A stretch of 64,000 nucleotides of DNA from WSZJ01 sp964590435 (GCA_964590435.1 CAZPWT010000019.1:1-64000); one strand, 5' to 3'; numbered from the stretch's first letter, positions 29,889-38,789 are shown. A program made the numbers and translations. Notes: a model not told the origin generated them from the letters alone.

Positions 29889-30995
29889 ATGAAGGTCGCC
29901 TTAGTCTATAACCTCAAGAAGGACACTCCACCCAGCGCCGACCCCTCGTCGCTGCCTCCCGACTTCTACGCGGAGTGCGACGACTTCGAAACCGTCGACG
30001 CCATCCGCGGCGCCCTCGCCGAATTCCACGACGTCTCCATGATCGAGGCCGACGAGGACGCCTACGAGAAACTCCGCGCCCTCCGCCCCGACCTCGTCTT
30101 CAACGTCGCCGAGGGCACCTGCGGCGCCGCGCGCGAAGCCCAGATCCCCGCGATCCTCGAGTTGCTGCAGATCCCCTACACGGGAAGCGACCCGGTCACC
30201 CTCGCGCTCTGCCTCGACAAGGCGCGCACCAAGGAAGTTCTCAGCGCGCACGGCATCCCCACCCCGCAGTTTCGCGTCGTCGAGACCCCGGACGACGTCG
30301 TCCGCATCACCCCGGGCAAGGGCGCGCTTCCCTCCCCCGGCAAGCCGCTTCTCAAGTTCCCCCTCGTCGTCAAGCCGCTCTCGGAGGGATCCTCCAAGGG
30401 CATCGTGAATTCCTCCGTCGTGCGCAACGACGAGGAGCTCGGCCGCGAGGTCGCCCGCGTCCTCTCGCTCTACCGCGAGCCCGCGATCGTCGAGGAGTTC
30501 CTCCCCGGGCGCGAGTTCACCGTCGCGCTCATCGGCAACGGCGACGACCTGCGCGTCTTGCCGATCGTCGAGATCCGCTTCGACTCCCTGCCGCCCGGCG
30601 CCCACCCGATTTACTCGTACGAGGCCAAATGGGTGTGGGACACGAGCGACAAACCGCTGGAGATTTTCAGCTGCCCCGCGACGGTGGACGCCGACCTCGA
30701 ACTCGATATCGAGTCGGTGTGCCTGCGCGCGTGGGACGCGCTGCGAATCCGGGATTGGGCCCGCATCGACGTCCGGTGCGACGCCTCCGGTCACCCCCAG
30801 GTGATCGAGGTCAACCCCCTTCCCGGCATCCTCCCGCAGCCCGAACAGAACTCGTGCTTCCCCAAAGCGGCACGGGCGGCAGGGTTGTCTTACAACGCGA
30901 TGGTCCGGCGCATCCTCGACTCGGCGCGCGCGCGCCTCGGCATTGCTGCCGGGGGCGGCACCGTTTCTCCCCCGGCCCACTTCTCCCTGAGATAG
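29889..30995 (+). CDS. D-Ala-D-Ala-ligase-like ATP-grasp protein 1
   Basis: 368 residues with the ATP-grasp layout: N-terminal Rossmann-like part (MKVALVYNLKKDTP; L-V-F-N-V-A-E-G), central ATP-binding lobe (FPLVVKPLSEGSSKGI, about 159-174) and C-terminal metal-binding E-V-N-P-L-P-G. It probably ligates a carboxylate to an amine with ATP. It lacks the compact size of a housekeeping Ddl, and a paralogue follows 10 bp later, so cell-wall Ddl is not the first choice. AGGGGG precedes the ATG. First gene of an operon with a second ATP-grasp, a GNAT and KamA. Confidence 0.8.
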   Translation: MKVALVYNLKKDTPPSADPSSLPPDFYAECDDFETVDAIRGALAEFHDVSMIEADEDAYEKLRALRPDLVFNVAEGTCGAAREAQIPAILELLQIPYTGSDPVTLALCLDKARTKEVLSAHGIPTPQFRVVETPDDVVRITPGKGALPSPGKPLLKFPLVVKPLSEGSSKGIVNSSVVRNDEELGREVARVLSLYREPAIVEEFLPGREFTVALIGNGDDLRVLPIVEIRFDSLPPGAHPIYSYEAKWVWDTSDKPLEIFSCPATVDADLELDIESVCLRAWDALRIRDWARIDVRCDASGHPQVIEVNPLPGILPQPEQNSCFPKAARAAGLSYNAMVRRILDSARARLGIAAGGGTVSPPAHFSLR

Positions 30996-31005
30996 CGGAG
31001 CCCCT

Positions 31006-32034
31006 GTGAACCCGCGGCGGATCGCGCTCGCGTTCGATGCCACCCTGACGTCGCATCCGGGTGAAGCGCCGACGCACGACGACATCCGGGGGACGGTGGA
31101 GCTGGTGAACCGCGCGCTGGGGGAGCGGGGGTACGAGGTCGTGCTGCTGCCGGTCGAGAATACGGGTGCGATCGGGAAGCTGGTGCGGCGTGCGGCGCCG
31201 GACGTGGTGTTCAACCTGGTCGAGGGGATCGAGAGCGATTCGGAGGCGGAGGGAGCGGTGGCGCGGGCGCTCGAGGCGACCGGCGTGCCGTTCACCGGGT
31301 GTCCCGCCAAGGCGATTGACCTGGCGCTCGACAAGGAGCGCGCCAAGGAACTTCTCCGCTCGTGGGGGCTTCCCGTCCCCGCGGGGCGCGTCATGAGCGC
31401 GCCGGGGCCGGCGGACGGCCTCCGGTTCCCGCTGATCGTGAAGTGCCTCCGGGAGGATGCCTCGCTCGGGCTGACCGACCGGTCGATCGTGCGCGACGAG
31501 GCGCAGCTGCGCGAGCAGGTCGCGTTCATCACGGAGACGTACCGCCAGCCTGCGCTCGTCGAGGAGTACCTCGAGGGGCGCGAGTTCAATCTCGCCATCG
31601 TCGGCCCGCGCCCGCTCGCGCTTCCGATCAGCGAGATCGACTTCTCGACCATGCCCGCCGGCAAGCCGCGGTTCGTCTCCTACGACGCCAAGTGGGTCCC
31701 CGACTCGGTCGAGTACCGCGCAACGGTGCCGCTCTGCCCCGCGCCGATCGACGGCCCTTCCGCCGCGCGCCTCCGCCGCCTCGCGCTCCGCGCGTTCCGC
31801 CTTTGCGGCTGCCGCGACGTGGCCCGCGTCGACCTTCGCACCGACTCCAACGGAAAACCGTTCATCCTCGAAGTCAACCCCAACCCCGACCTCTCCCCCG
31901 ACGCCGGCCTCGCCCGCAGCGCGCGGGCCCACGGCTGGACGTGGGAGGGACTGGTCGAACGCCTCGCCCTCTGGGCCTGGCGGAGGAGCCCCCGTGCTGT
32001 CCATGCTCGCCCTTCGCGCCCTGCAGCCCGCTGA
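31006..32034 (+). CDS. D-Ala-D-Ala-ligase-like ATP-grasp protein 2
   Basis: 342 residues starting at GTG 31006. Conserved parts are L-A-F-D-A-T, V-F-N-L-V-E-G-I, FPLIVKCLREDASLGLTDRS (ATP lobe), LVEEYLEGREFNLAIVG and the metal-site motif FILEVNPNPDLSPDAG. It is a distant paralogue of the gene before it. Two consecutive ATP-grasp ligases suggest successive couplings to one scaffold, or a heteromer. The last 41 nt overlap the acetyltransferase gene. Confidence 0.8.
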   Translation: MNPRRIALAFDATLTSHPGEAPTHDDIRGTVELVNRALGERGYEVVLLPVENTGAIGKLVRRAAPDVVFNLVEGIESDSEAEGAVARALEATGVPFTGCPAKAIDLALDKERAKELLRSWGLPVPAGRVMSAPGPADGLRFPLIVKCLREDASLGLTDRSIVRDEAQLREQVAFITETYRQPALVEEYLEGREFNLAIVGPRPLALPISEIDFSTMPAGKPRFVSYDAKWVPDSVEYRATVPLCPAPIDGPSAARLRRLALRAFRLCGCRDVARVDLRTDSNGKPFILEVNPNPDLSPDAGLARSARAHGWTWEGLVERLALWAWRRSPRAVHARPSRPAAR

Positions 32035-32479
32035 CGCCCCCGTCCTCGGGCGGCTTCTGCGCGACGCGGGAAATTTCAGCGAAGCGGAAGTCGCCGTCGG
32101 GGTCGAGGTGATCGAGGCCGGGCTGCGGCCCGGGCAGAAGGACTACGAATTCGTCGTGGCCGAGGAGGACGGGAACGTCCTCGGCTACGCGTGCTGGGGA
32201 CTGGCCAGCCTGAGCGACGGCACCTGGGATCTGTACTGGGTCGCGGTGGACCCCCGGGGCCGCGGTCGCGGGATCGGAAGGATGCTCGTGGAGCACTGCG
32301 AGGAAAAAGTTCGCGAGGCGCGCGGAAGATCGCTTCTCGTCGAAACCTCCTCGCGGGCCGGGTACGAAGGCACGCTCGCCTTCTACCGGGCCCTCAACTA
32401 CGAAGTGCTCGTGCGGCTCCGCGACTACTACACCGCCGGGGACGACAAAATCGTGCTCGGAAAGTACTTCTCTTATTAG
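31994..32479 (+). CDS. GNAT-family N-acetyltransferase
   Basis: 161 residues from GTG 31994, which has GGAGGAG 5 nt upstream inside the preceding gene. The acetyl-CoA motif V-D-P-R-G-R-G-R-G-I-G-R-M-L (A motif, R-x-x-G-x-G) and the C-terminal F-Y-R-A-L-N-Y-E are intact. Next to a lysine 2,3-aminomutase, an acetyltransferase recalls AblB, which acetylates beta-lysine, but this protein is shorter than AblB as I know it. The substrate is therefore unassigned. Confidence 0.82.
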   Translation: MLSMLALRALQPADAPVLGRLLRDAGNFSEAEVAVGVEVIEAGLRPGQKDYEFVVAEEDGNVLGYACWGLASLSDGTWDLYWVAVDPRGRGRGIGRMLVEHCEEKVREARGRSLLVETSSRAGYEGTLAFYRALNYEVLVRLRDYYTAGDDKIVLGKYFSY

Positions 32480-32488
32480 GAGCGCGTC

Positions 32489-33625
32489 GTGGAAGACTGG
32501 CAGCGACTTCTCGCGGAAGGCGTGAACAACGCGAAGCAGTGGTGCGAGGAATTCCCGGAGCAGGATCCGCTCGTGGCGAAGAGGGTGGACGACGTGTTCC
32601 AGCTTCGGGTGAACAAGTACTGGCTGGACCTGATGAAGTCGAAAGGGAGCCCGGAGCACCTGATGAAACAGGTGGCGCCGGACGAGCGGGAGCTGGACGA
32701 CCAGTTCGGGTTTGACGACCCGCTGGCGGAGGAAAAGATGAGCCCGGTCCCCGGGCTCGTGCACCGCTATCCCGACCGGGTCCTGTTCTATGTGGCCCAC
32801 CAGTGCGCGTTCTACTGCCGGTACTGCACGAGGAAGCGCAAGGTCAGCGACCCTGAGAGCATCTCGAAGGATCAGCTGAAGAAGGCGTACGACTACATCC
32901 GGGCGCACCCGGAGATCCGGGACGTGGTGTTGTCGGGCGGCGACCCGCTGATGCTGAAGGACGACCCGCTGGTGGAGATCATTTCCAACCTGCGCGCGAT
33001 CCCGCACGTCGAGGTGATCCGGATCGGCACGCGGATCCCGAGCGCCCTTCCCCAGAGAGTCACGCCGGAGCTGCTGGACCGGCTGAAGAAGTTCCACCCG
33101 ATCTGGATGATGGTGCATTTCGACCATCCGGACGAGCTGACGCTGGAGGCGGTGTCGTGCCTGAACAGGATGGCGGACGCGGGTTTCCCGATGATGAACC
33201 AGACGGTGCTGTTGAAGGACGTGAACGACAACGTGCCGGCGCTGGCGAAGCTGTTCAAGGGGCTGCTGGCGGCGCGGTGCCGGCCGTACTACCTCTACCA
33301 GGCCGACATCACGAAGGGGACGAACCATTTCCGGACGACGGTGGAGAAGGGGCTGGAGATCATGCGGGGGCTGCGCGGCTGGATCAGCGGCATCGCGATC
33401 CCGCACTACGTGATCGACGCCCCGGGCGGCGGCGGCAAGATCCCGATGGTGCCGAACTACGTCGAGAAATGGGCGGACGGGAAGCTGGTGCTGCGGAACT
33501 TCAAGGGGACGGTGCACGAGTACCCGGAGGTGGTGGAGGACCCGGCGGACCCGGTGGTGATGGTGAGGAACGGACCGTACGGGAACCGGGGGGTGACGGG
33601 GTGCGAAGGGATAGATGCGGATTGA
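32489..33625 (+). CDS. kamA: KamA-family radical SAM aminomutase (lysine 2,3-aminomutase type)
   Basis: 378 residues from GTG 32489 (AGGAG upstream). The radical SAM cluster motif C-A-F-Y-C-R-Y-C (CxxxCxxC), the GGDPLM motif after V-L-S-G, and the PLP-lysine region P-G-G-G-G-K-I-P are all present, so it should be catalytically complete. Family members convert lysine to beta-lysine, or act as EpmB on EF-P lysine or as glutamate 2,3-aminomutases. No EpmA-like gene is nearby. With two ATP-grasp ligases and a GNAT in the operon, a beta-amino acid conjugate is a reasonable inference. Confidence 0.88.
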   Translation: MEDWQRLLAEGVNNAKQWCEEFPEQDPLVAKRVDDVFQLRVNKYWLDLMKSKGSPEHLMKQVAPDERELDDQFGFDDPLAEEKMSPVPGLVHRYPDRVLFYVAHQCAFYCRYCTRKRKVSDPESISKDQLKKAYDYIRAHPEIRDVVLSGGDPLMLKDDPLVEIISNLRAIPHVEVIRIGTRIPSALPQRVTPELLDRLKKFHPIWMMVHFDHPDELTLEAVSCLNRMADAGFPMMNQTVLLKDVNDNVPALAKLFKGLLAARCRPYYLYQADITKGTNHFRTTVEKGLEIMRGLRGWISGIAIPHYVIDAPGGGGKIPMVPNYVEKWADGKLVLRNFKGTVHEYPEVVEDPADPVVMVRNGPYGNRGVTGCEGIDAD

Positions 33626-33716
33626 TTTCCGGCGGCGGCGAGGGTTGAATTCCGGGTTCTCGCACTTGATCCGGAGTCATTCCACCCGCTGTCGGGTTCG
33701 ACAAAGGAGACCGTCC

Positions 33717-35408
33717 ATGAGGCTGGCCCTTGCTGTCCTGCTGCTGATGACCGCCATGGCGTCGGCGCAGGTCGTCGCCCCGTACACCGAGAATTTCGAC
33801 AGCGGGCTTCCCGCCGGCTGGACGATCAGCAATTCGAGCGCCGAGGGTGTCGGCTGGGCTGTGGATGGGGACCCGGGGATCGTCCGGATCGGCAACGGAC
33901 TGGGCGGCTCGGGTGTGGACGGGCCGACGGCCGGGGGAAGCGCGGGCTCCCTGAACTACAACGACGGGATCAATTACGAAGAAGACATCGCGAAGGGAGC
34001 GAACAAGGGGACCGCGACGAGCCCGGTTATCGACGTGAGCGCGCTGGGCGGGTCCGTGATGGTCTCCTTTGACTTGAACATGGAGACGGATTTCTACCTG
34101 ACCCAGGACCCGTTTCTCGACTATTTCACGATGACGATCACTGACGAATTCGGGAACTCCAACGTCTACGACTTCGGGGATAACACCGCCGTCCCCCCGC
34201 TGTTTTTCTACACGCTGCATTCCGGGCCGATGGGGACCTTTCGGCGCGTTGGGTTCGAAGTGATCTCCGCCGGGACCCTTGATCCGACCACGACAACGAT
34301 CCAGCTCGACTTCAGGTTCGCGTGTGACGGCGCGAACGACGCCTACAACGGGATCTTCATCGACAACCTGCAGGTGTGCAGCGACAGCCTCGTTCCCTCG
34401 ACGCCCTCGAACCTCCTCCCCCTGGACGGCTCGATCGTCGCGGGCGGCGTCGGCGTCCCCGTCAACCTGGATTGGACGGACTCGGTGGATTCGACGGATT
34501 GCGGTACCGGGGCCATCTGGGTCTACCTGGTCGAAGTCCTGGATGCCGCCAGTCTGTCCGTCTACAGCAACACGACGGACGACTCGCGCGACACGATCCT
34601 CGCGGGACTTCCCCCGGGCACGTATCACTGGCATGTGCTGGCCGTCGACGGAGCTTTCCTGCTCTCACCTCTTTCCGCCGACACGTTCTTCACCATCGAA
34701 GCCGCACTGCCGCCGGACGCGCCGGACTCCCTGTTCGTCAACGAGAGCCCGGATGGCGCTCAGTCCGGGGACGCCGGGTTCGTGGACCCGGTCGTCGACC
34801 AGACCCCCGCGTTCAGCGCCCTCTATCGCGATCCCAATACGGTCGACTCCGCCATCGGCCTGCGGTTCCAGGTGACCGATGACCTGACCTTCGCGACCCT
34901 CCTCTTCGACTCCGGGACCGTCGGGATCTCCCCGCCGCTTCCCAAGGATGCCCGCTGTCCGGACCTTACGATCAATGTGAGCCTGCAGCGGGACACCGTG
35001 CACTACTGGCGGATCCAGTTCACCGACGCCTCGGGGTTCACGGGGCCGTTCAGCGTCCCCCAGTCGTTCCGGATCGGCGACGACTTCGAATTCGGCGTCC
35101 GTCACGGTTCCACGCACCATGGGCACCGCTGCTACGTCGCCACGGCCGCGTTCGGCGGAGTGACCCCCGAGGTCGCGTCCATCGCCGGGGTCCGGGAAGG
35201 GCTTCTGGAGACGCTGGCGCCGGGGCGGATCTTCAGCCGCTGGTACGCCACGGCGGGGGCGCCGCTTTCGACGGCCGCGGCGGCGCAGGCGCCGCTCGTC
35301 CGGGGATTCCTCCGGCCGGCCGGGGCCGCGGCCTCGTCGCCGCTGGCGGGGTTGGCGGTCGCGCTGCTGATCCTGGGGATCGTCACGGCGGGCGTCAGGC
35401 GAAGCTGA
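33717..35408 (+). CDS. secreted protein with CFI-box-like C-terminal sorting region
   Basis: 563 residues; AAAGGAGA precedes the ATG at 33717. Signal peptide (1-18), a jelly-roll/MAM-like domain (F-D-S-G-L-P-A-G-W at the start, V-S-F-D-L-N-M later, about 20-220), then two fibronectin-like regions (about 225-450). Near the C-terminus C-Y-V-A-T-A-A-F-G-G starts a conserved-looking block ending in a hydrophobic helix and VRRS. This resembles the CFI-box (C-F-I-A-T-A-A-Y-G) C-terminal domains of secreted proteins. It is probably exported and anchored through this end. Confidence 0.75.
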   Translation: MRLALAVLLLMTAMASAQVVAPYTENFDSGLPAGWTISNSSAEGVGWAVDGDPGIVRIGNGLGGSGVDGPTAGGSAGSLNYNDGINYEEDIAKGANKGTATSPVIDVSALGGSVMVSFDLNMETDFYLTQDPFLDYFTMTITDEFGNSNVYDFGDNTAVPPLFFYTLHSGPMGTFRRVGFEVISAGTLDPTTTTIQLDFRFACDGANDAYNGIFIDNLQVCSDSLVPSTPSNLLPLDGSIVAGGVGVPVNLDWTDSVDSTDCGTGAIWVYLVEVLDAASLSVYSNTTDDSRDTILAGLPPGTYHWHVLAVDGAFLLSPLSADTFFTIEAALPPDAPDSLFVNESPDGAQSGDAGFVDPVVDQTPAFSALYRDPNTVDSAIGLRFQVTDDLTFATLLFDSGTVGISPPLPKDARCPDLTINVSLQRDTVHYWRIQFTDASGFTGPFSVPQSFRIGDDFEFGVRHGSTHHGHRCYVATAAFGGVTPEVASIAGVREGLLETLAPGRIFSRWYATAGAPLSTAAAAQAPLVRGFLRPAGAAASSPLAGLAVALLILGIVTAGVRRS

Positions 35409-35430
35409 GGCATCCGGATCCGTCGACCAC

Positions 35431-35472
35431 CCCGGCCCGGGAGGATTCAACCTCTTCCCGGGCCGGGTTTGT
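35431..35472 (+). terminator. intrinsic terminator after the sorted secreted protein
   Basis: CCCGGCCCGGGA / TCCCGGGCCGGG, 12-bp stem, followed by TTTGTT, 22 bp after the TGA at 35408. Confidence 0.88.
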
Positions 35473-35515
35473 TAATGAAGGCAGGTTTGGGGGCCCGAAA
35501 CATCCGACATTTTGT

Positions 35516-35545
35516 TTGACCTCTCCCCCACCCCGCGGCTACAAC
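35516..35545 (+). promoter_or_regulatory. promoter for the outer-membrane protein gene
   Basis: TTGACC and TACAAC with an 18-bp spacer. The implied transcript has a leader of about 160 nt. Confidence 0.55.
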
Positions 35546-35551
35546 GCACGC

Positions 35552-35706
35552 CTTATTCGCGGCGCTCTGGCGTGTTCGCGGGGGTGTCGCAAGAGGGGAA
35601 AGTCCCGGCGAAGGCCGGGTGTCATCCGTCGCCGTCCGCCGGGGGTGGCGTTTCTCCGGGCAAGCCCGGGGGGTCGCCGAACGGTCCTGCGATTCAGCCA
35701 AGGAGG
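35552..35706 (+). ncRNA. structured 5' leader of the outer-membrane protein gene
   Basis: Hairpins CCCGGC-GAAG-GCCGGG (35604-35619) and CCGGG-CAAG-CCCGG (35656-35669), the latter inside a GGCG/CGCC helix, lie between the promoter and AGGAGG at 35701. A run CGCAAGAGGGGAAAG just before the first hairpin is faintly like the 5' arm of c-di-GMP-I aptamers. I do not assign a class. Confidence 0.38.
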
Positions 35707-35711
35707 GTAGC

Positions 35712-36836
35712 GTGCTGAGAAAAGTCTTCGCCGCAGTGGCGGTGGGCGTGCTGTCGACGCCGGTGTGGGCGGACGGCGGGAAGTCGCTTGATCCCGCGTC
35801 GTACGCGATCGGGGACCGGGACGCCTACGAGGACGACTACTCGGACGAGTTCGACAAGGCGACGGAGGGCGAGCACAAGGCCCGCACGAACACGAAGGAA
35901 CGCCTGACCGAGAAGTCCTGGACGTTCTTCGAGTTCATCAAGGACGGCGACCCGATGTGGAGCGCGCCGCTGGCGTTCGAAGGCGGCGGGCCGTTCCAGA
36001 GCCTGAACACGCGGTGGCCGATGGAAGCCGCCTCGACGATCGACTTCAAGCGGTTCTACTTCGAACTCAGCGGCCAGATGTTCAACCAGCAGTTCGACGA
36101 GACGAACCAGGACGAGGACGTGCACTGGGTCGGCCGCCTGAACCTCGGGATCGCCCGGCTGCGCTTCGGCCTCCCGATCCGGCTGGAAGTCGGGCTGAAG
36201 TACACCTTCGGCGAACTGACGGACCTCCATAACAATGACATCTTCTGGTACGTCGGGCGGACGGCGGTGATCCGCGACTACTCGCGTCACGTGGGGTCGA
36301 AGGCGATCGAGTTGAACGTGAAGTGGAACCTGTACCGTCACGCGGACGGGATCAGCGGGTTTGCGTTCAACATCAAGGGCAAGAAGTCGATGGCCGAGCG
36401 GAGCGACCTGCTCGACACGACGGGGTACGAAGCGGGTGCGAACCTGATCTTCTCGCTGAAGGCGGGGCGTTTCTCGTTCCACGGCAACATCGGCGCGATC
36501 TACACCGAGAACACGGGCACGCTGTTCTACGTGCTGCCCGATCATCCGACCGACACGACGCCGCACCACCCGGAGATCCGTCCGTTCGCGACGTGCGGGC
36601 TGGCGATTACGTTCGAGATCTTCGACTTCCTGATGCTCATCGGGCAGATCGAGGCGCAGACCAACGCGTGGCGGGTGGTCCTGGACGATACATACACGCG
36701 GCACCTGTCGGCGACGCCGTCGCTCGGTCTCCGGGCCCGAGTCGGGCCGATGATCATCGAGGCCGGCATCGGTCGTGGCATCAACGACAACTCGGCGCGC
36801 GTGCAGGGCGAGGTGACGGTCGGCATCAAGTTCTAA
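35712..36836 (+). CDS. outer-membrane beta-barrel-like protein
   Basis: 374 residues from GTG 35712, preceded by AGGAGG. Signal peptide (1-20, ending VWA). After an acidic N-terminal segment the sequence alternates amphipathic strands with Tyr/Trp/Phe and short turns and ends in V-G-I-K-F, a C-terminal Phe typical of barrel proteins. It appears to be a porin-like or surface protein of unknown substrate. It is a single gene between a structured leader and a strong terminator. Confidence 0.72.
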   Translation: MLRKVFAAVAVGVLSTPVWADGGKSLDPASYAIGDRDAYEDDYSDEFDKATEGEHKARTNTKERLTEKSWTFFEFIKDGDPMWSAPLAFEGGGPFQSLNTRWPMEAASTIDFKRFYFELSGQMFNQQFDETNQDEDVHWVGRLNLGIARLRFGLPIRLEVGLKYTFGELTDLHNNDIFWYVGRTAVIRDYSRHVGSKAIELNVKWNLYRHADGISGFAFNIKGKKSMAERSDLLDTTGYEAGANLIFSLKAGRFSFHGNIGAIYTENTGTLFYVLPDHPTDTTPHHPEIRPFATCGLAITFEIFDFLMLIGQIEAQTNAWRVVLDDTYTRHLSATPSLGLRARVGPMIIEAGIGRGINDNSARVQGEVTVGIKF

Positions 36837-36851
36837 CGAAGAGGCATCCGG

Positions 36852-36885
36852 ACGGCCGGCGCCAGTGCGCCGGCCGTTTTTTTTT
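36852..36885 (+). terminator. intrinsic terminator
   Basis: ACGGCCGGCGC / GCGCCGGCCGT, 11-bp stem with a CAGT loop and a run of nine T, 15 bp after the barrel gene. Confidence 0.95.
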
Positions 36886-36917
36886 GCCCTTTGCGCGGCG
36901 GCGACCGCAATCCGCGT

Positions 36918-36946
36918 TTGACCGATCCCCGTCAGGCGCCTAGAAT
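36918..36946 (+). promoter_or_regulatory. sigma-70-type promoter of the nucleotidyltransferase-pil cluster
   Basis: TTGACC, 17 bp, TAGAAT. It lies 50 bp before the TTG start at 36996 and directly after a strong terminator, so it is likely to drive the following operon. Confidence 0.7.
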
Positions 36947-36995
36947 TGCGTCGATCGCCGGGTTCCCCGGCACAACTCTTCCACGGAGATCCCTC

Positions 36996-37736
36996 TTGAA
37001 GGCCCTTCTCCTCGGCGCCGGCTACGGTACCCGCCTCTATCCCCTGACCAAGGACCGCCCCAAGCCGCTTCTGTCGATCGGGCGCAAGCCCATGGTCGAA
37101 TGGATCATCGACCGCCTCATCAGCGTCCCCGGCCTCGACGGCATCTCGCTCGTCACGAACTCCCGCTTCGCCGCGCAATTCGAGGATTGGCGCCGCGGAT
37201 ACCGGGGCCCCGTGCCGGTGACGATTCACGACGACGGCACCACCACGAACGAAAACCGCCTCGGGGCGGTCGGCGACATCCAGTTCTCGATCCGGAAGGG
37301 CAAGATCGACGACGACCTGCTCGTCGTGGCGGGCGACAACCTGTTCGAATTCGACGCCGCGAAGGCGGTGGCGTTCGGGAAGAAGAAGGGCGGGCCGGTG
37401 GTGTGCCTGAAGGACATGAAGGAGGCGGGGCCGCTGATCAGCCAGTACTCGGTGGTGACGCTGGACGCGAACGAACGCATCACGGACTTCGAGGAGAAGC
37501 CGGCGAAGCCGAAGACGAGCCTGATCTCGATCTGCCTGTACTACTTCCCGAAAGCCACCCTCCCGCTGGTCGACAAGTACCTCGCCGCGGGGAACAACAA
37601 GGACCAGCCAGGCTGGTACATCCAGTGGCTCGTCAAGCAGGTCCCGACCTACGGCTGCGTCATCGACGGGCTCTGGTTCGACATCGGCGACATCGAGTCC
37701 TACAACAAGGCCAACGCCATTTTCGAGAAGCGCTGA
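36996..37736 (+). CDS. sugar-1-phosphate nucleotidyltransferase (RmlA/GalU-like)
   Basis: 246 residues from TTG 36996, with GGAG 8 nt upstream. The N-terminus carries the signature L-L-G-A-G-Y-G-T-R-L-Y-P-L-T-K-D-R-P-K-P-L (nucleotide binding and catalytic Lys). Further features are V-V-A-G-D-N-L-F (metal-binding Asp) and D-I-G-D near the end. It makes an NDP-sugar; the size fits short RmlA-like enzymes without the C-terminal beta-helix. It lies 6 bp before pilM, and could supply sugars for pilus or surface glycosylation. Confidence 0.85.
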   Translation: MKALLLGAGYGTRLYPLTKDRPKPLLSIGRKPMVEWIIDRLISVPGLDGISLVTNSRFAAQFEDWRRGYRGPVPVTIHDDGTTTNENRLGAVGDIQFSIRKGKIDDDLLVVAGDNLFEFDAAKAVAFGKKKGGPVVCLKDMKEAGPLISQYSVVTLDANERITDFEEKPAKPKTSLISICLYYFPKATLPLVDKYLAAGNNKDQPGWYIQWLVKQVPTYGCVIDGLWFDIGDIESYNKANAIFEKR

Positions 37737-37742
37737 CCGCCC

Positions 37743-38789
37743 ATGGCCTCGCGATCCCTGCTCGGGCTCGACATCGGCTCCCGCTTCATCAAGGCAGCCG
37801 AGCTGACGGAGTCCAGGGGGGGGCTGGCGCTGACCGGGTGGGCGCGGGCGGAGGTCACGCAGCCCGAGGGGTTGCCGGACCTGCTGCGGGACATCGTGAC
37901 GCGGGCGGGGTGGCGGGGGAAGCGGGTGGCGACGTCGGTGTCGGGGCGCAACGTGATCGTCCGGTACATCTCGCACCGGCGCGTCCCGGACGCGGAGCTC
38001 GCCAACAGCCTCAAGTACGAGGTGAGCAAGTACCTCCCCTTCGAGCCCGAGATCGGGTACGTGGATTGGGAGCGCCTCGAGGAGCCGGGCGGGGCGATCG
38101 CGGAAGCGCCCGGGGCGGCGGGGCAGGGAGAGATGCGCGTGCTGCTCGCCGCCGCGCGCCGCGACGCGGTGGACGAGCACGTCGCGCTGCTCGAGAAGAT
38201 CGGCCTGAAGCCGGCGATCGTGGACGTCGACGCCTTTGCGCTCGGCAACGCGTTCGAGCTCCGCGCGATGGCCAGCCCGGCGTTGGCCGAGCGCACCGCC
38301 GCGGTCCTCGACATCGGCGCGCTCAAGACCAGCCTCACGATCATGAAGCCGTTCTCCAGCTACTACTTCACGCGCGAGATCTACGTCGCGGGCAACGACT
38401 TCACAGGCGAGATCGGCCGCGCGCTCGGGACGGACGCGGAATCGGCGGAGCAGGCGAAGCGGCTGCAGGTGGACCGGGTGGAGGAGATGAAGCTGGCGGT
38501 GGTGCCGTTGCTGGAGGATCTCTGCCACGAGGTGCAGCTGTCGTTCGACCACTTTGAGCAGCAGTTCGAGCGGCCGGTCGAGGGGATCTGGCTGACGGGC
38601 GGCGGGGCGGGGACGCCGGGGCTGGCGGAGGCGATCCAGTCGAAGTTCGGGAAACTGCCGTCGCGGTGGGACCCGACGGAGGGGCTGCCGGTGCAGGGCG
38701 ACGTGAACGCGACGGACCTGAAGGGCGCGGCGGTGCAGGCGGCGATCGCGGTGGGGCTGGCGAGCCGCGTGAAGGACGAGAGCCGATGA
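37743..38789 (+). CDS. pilM: type IV pilus inner-membrane platform ATPase-like protein PilM
   Basis: 348 residues with the actin-like fold of PilM: phosphate 1 loop L-G-L-D-I-G-S-R-F-I-K, the family pattern L-A-N-S-L-K-Y-E-V-S-K-Y-L-P-F, phosphate 2 V-L-D-I-G-A-L-K-T-S, adenosine motif L-T-G-G-G-A. It binds the cytoplasmic N-terminus of PilN and links the platform to the motor. The stop overlaps the ATG of the next gene (ATGA). Confidence 0.9.
   Translation: MASRSLLGLDIGSRFIKAAELTESRGGLALTGWARAEVTQPEGLPDLLRDIVTRAGWRGKRVATSVSGRNVIVRYISHRRVPDAELANSLKYEVSKYLPFEPEIGYVDWERLEEPGGAIAEAPGAAGQGEMRVLLAAARRDAVDEHVALLEKIGLKPAIVDVDAFALGNAFELRAMASPALAERTAAVLDIGALKTSLTIMKPFSSYYFTREIYVAGNDFTGEIGRALGTDAESAEQAKRLQVDRVEEMKLAVVPLLEDLCHEVQLSFDHFEQQFERPVEGIWLTGGGAGTPGLAEAIQSKFGKLPSRWDPTEGLPVQGDVNATDLKGAAVQAAIAVGLASRVKDESR

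Noticed and set aside
29889..32034. Housekeeping ddl (D-Ala-D-Ala ligase) assignment for the two ATP-grasp genes
   Set aside because: Two divergent copies in an operon with KamA and a GNAT, and longer sequences, make a specialised ligase more likely; symbols were left empty.
33615..33716. Sec readthrough at the TGA that ends kamA (33623-33625)
   Set aside because: The frame stays open by chance in GC-rich DNA, but there is no GGU-loop hairpin at the right distance and KamA is complete at this stop.
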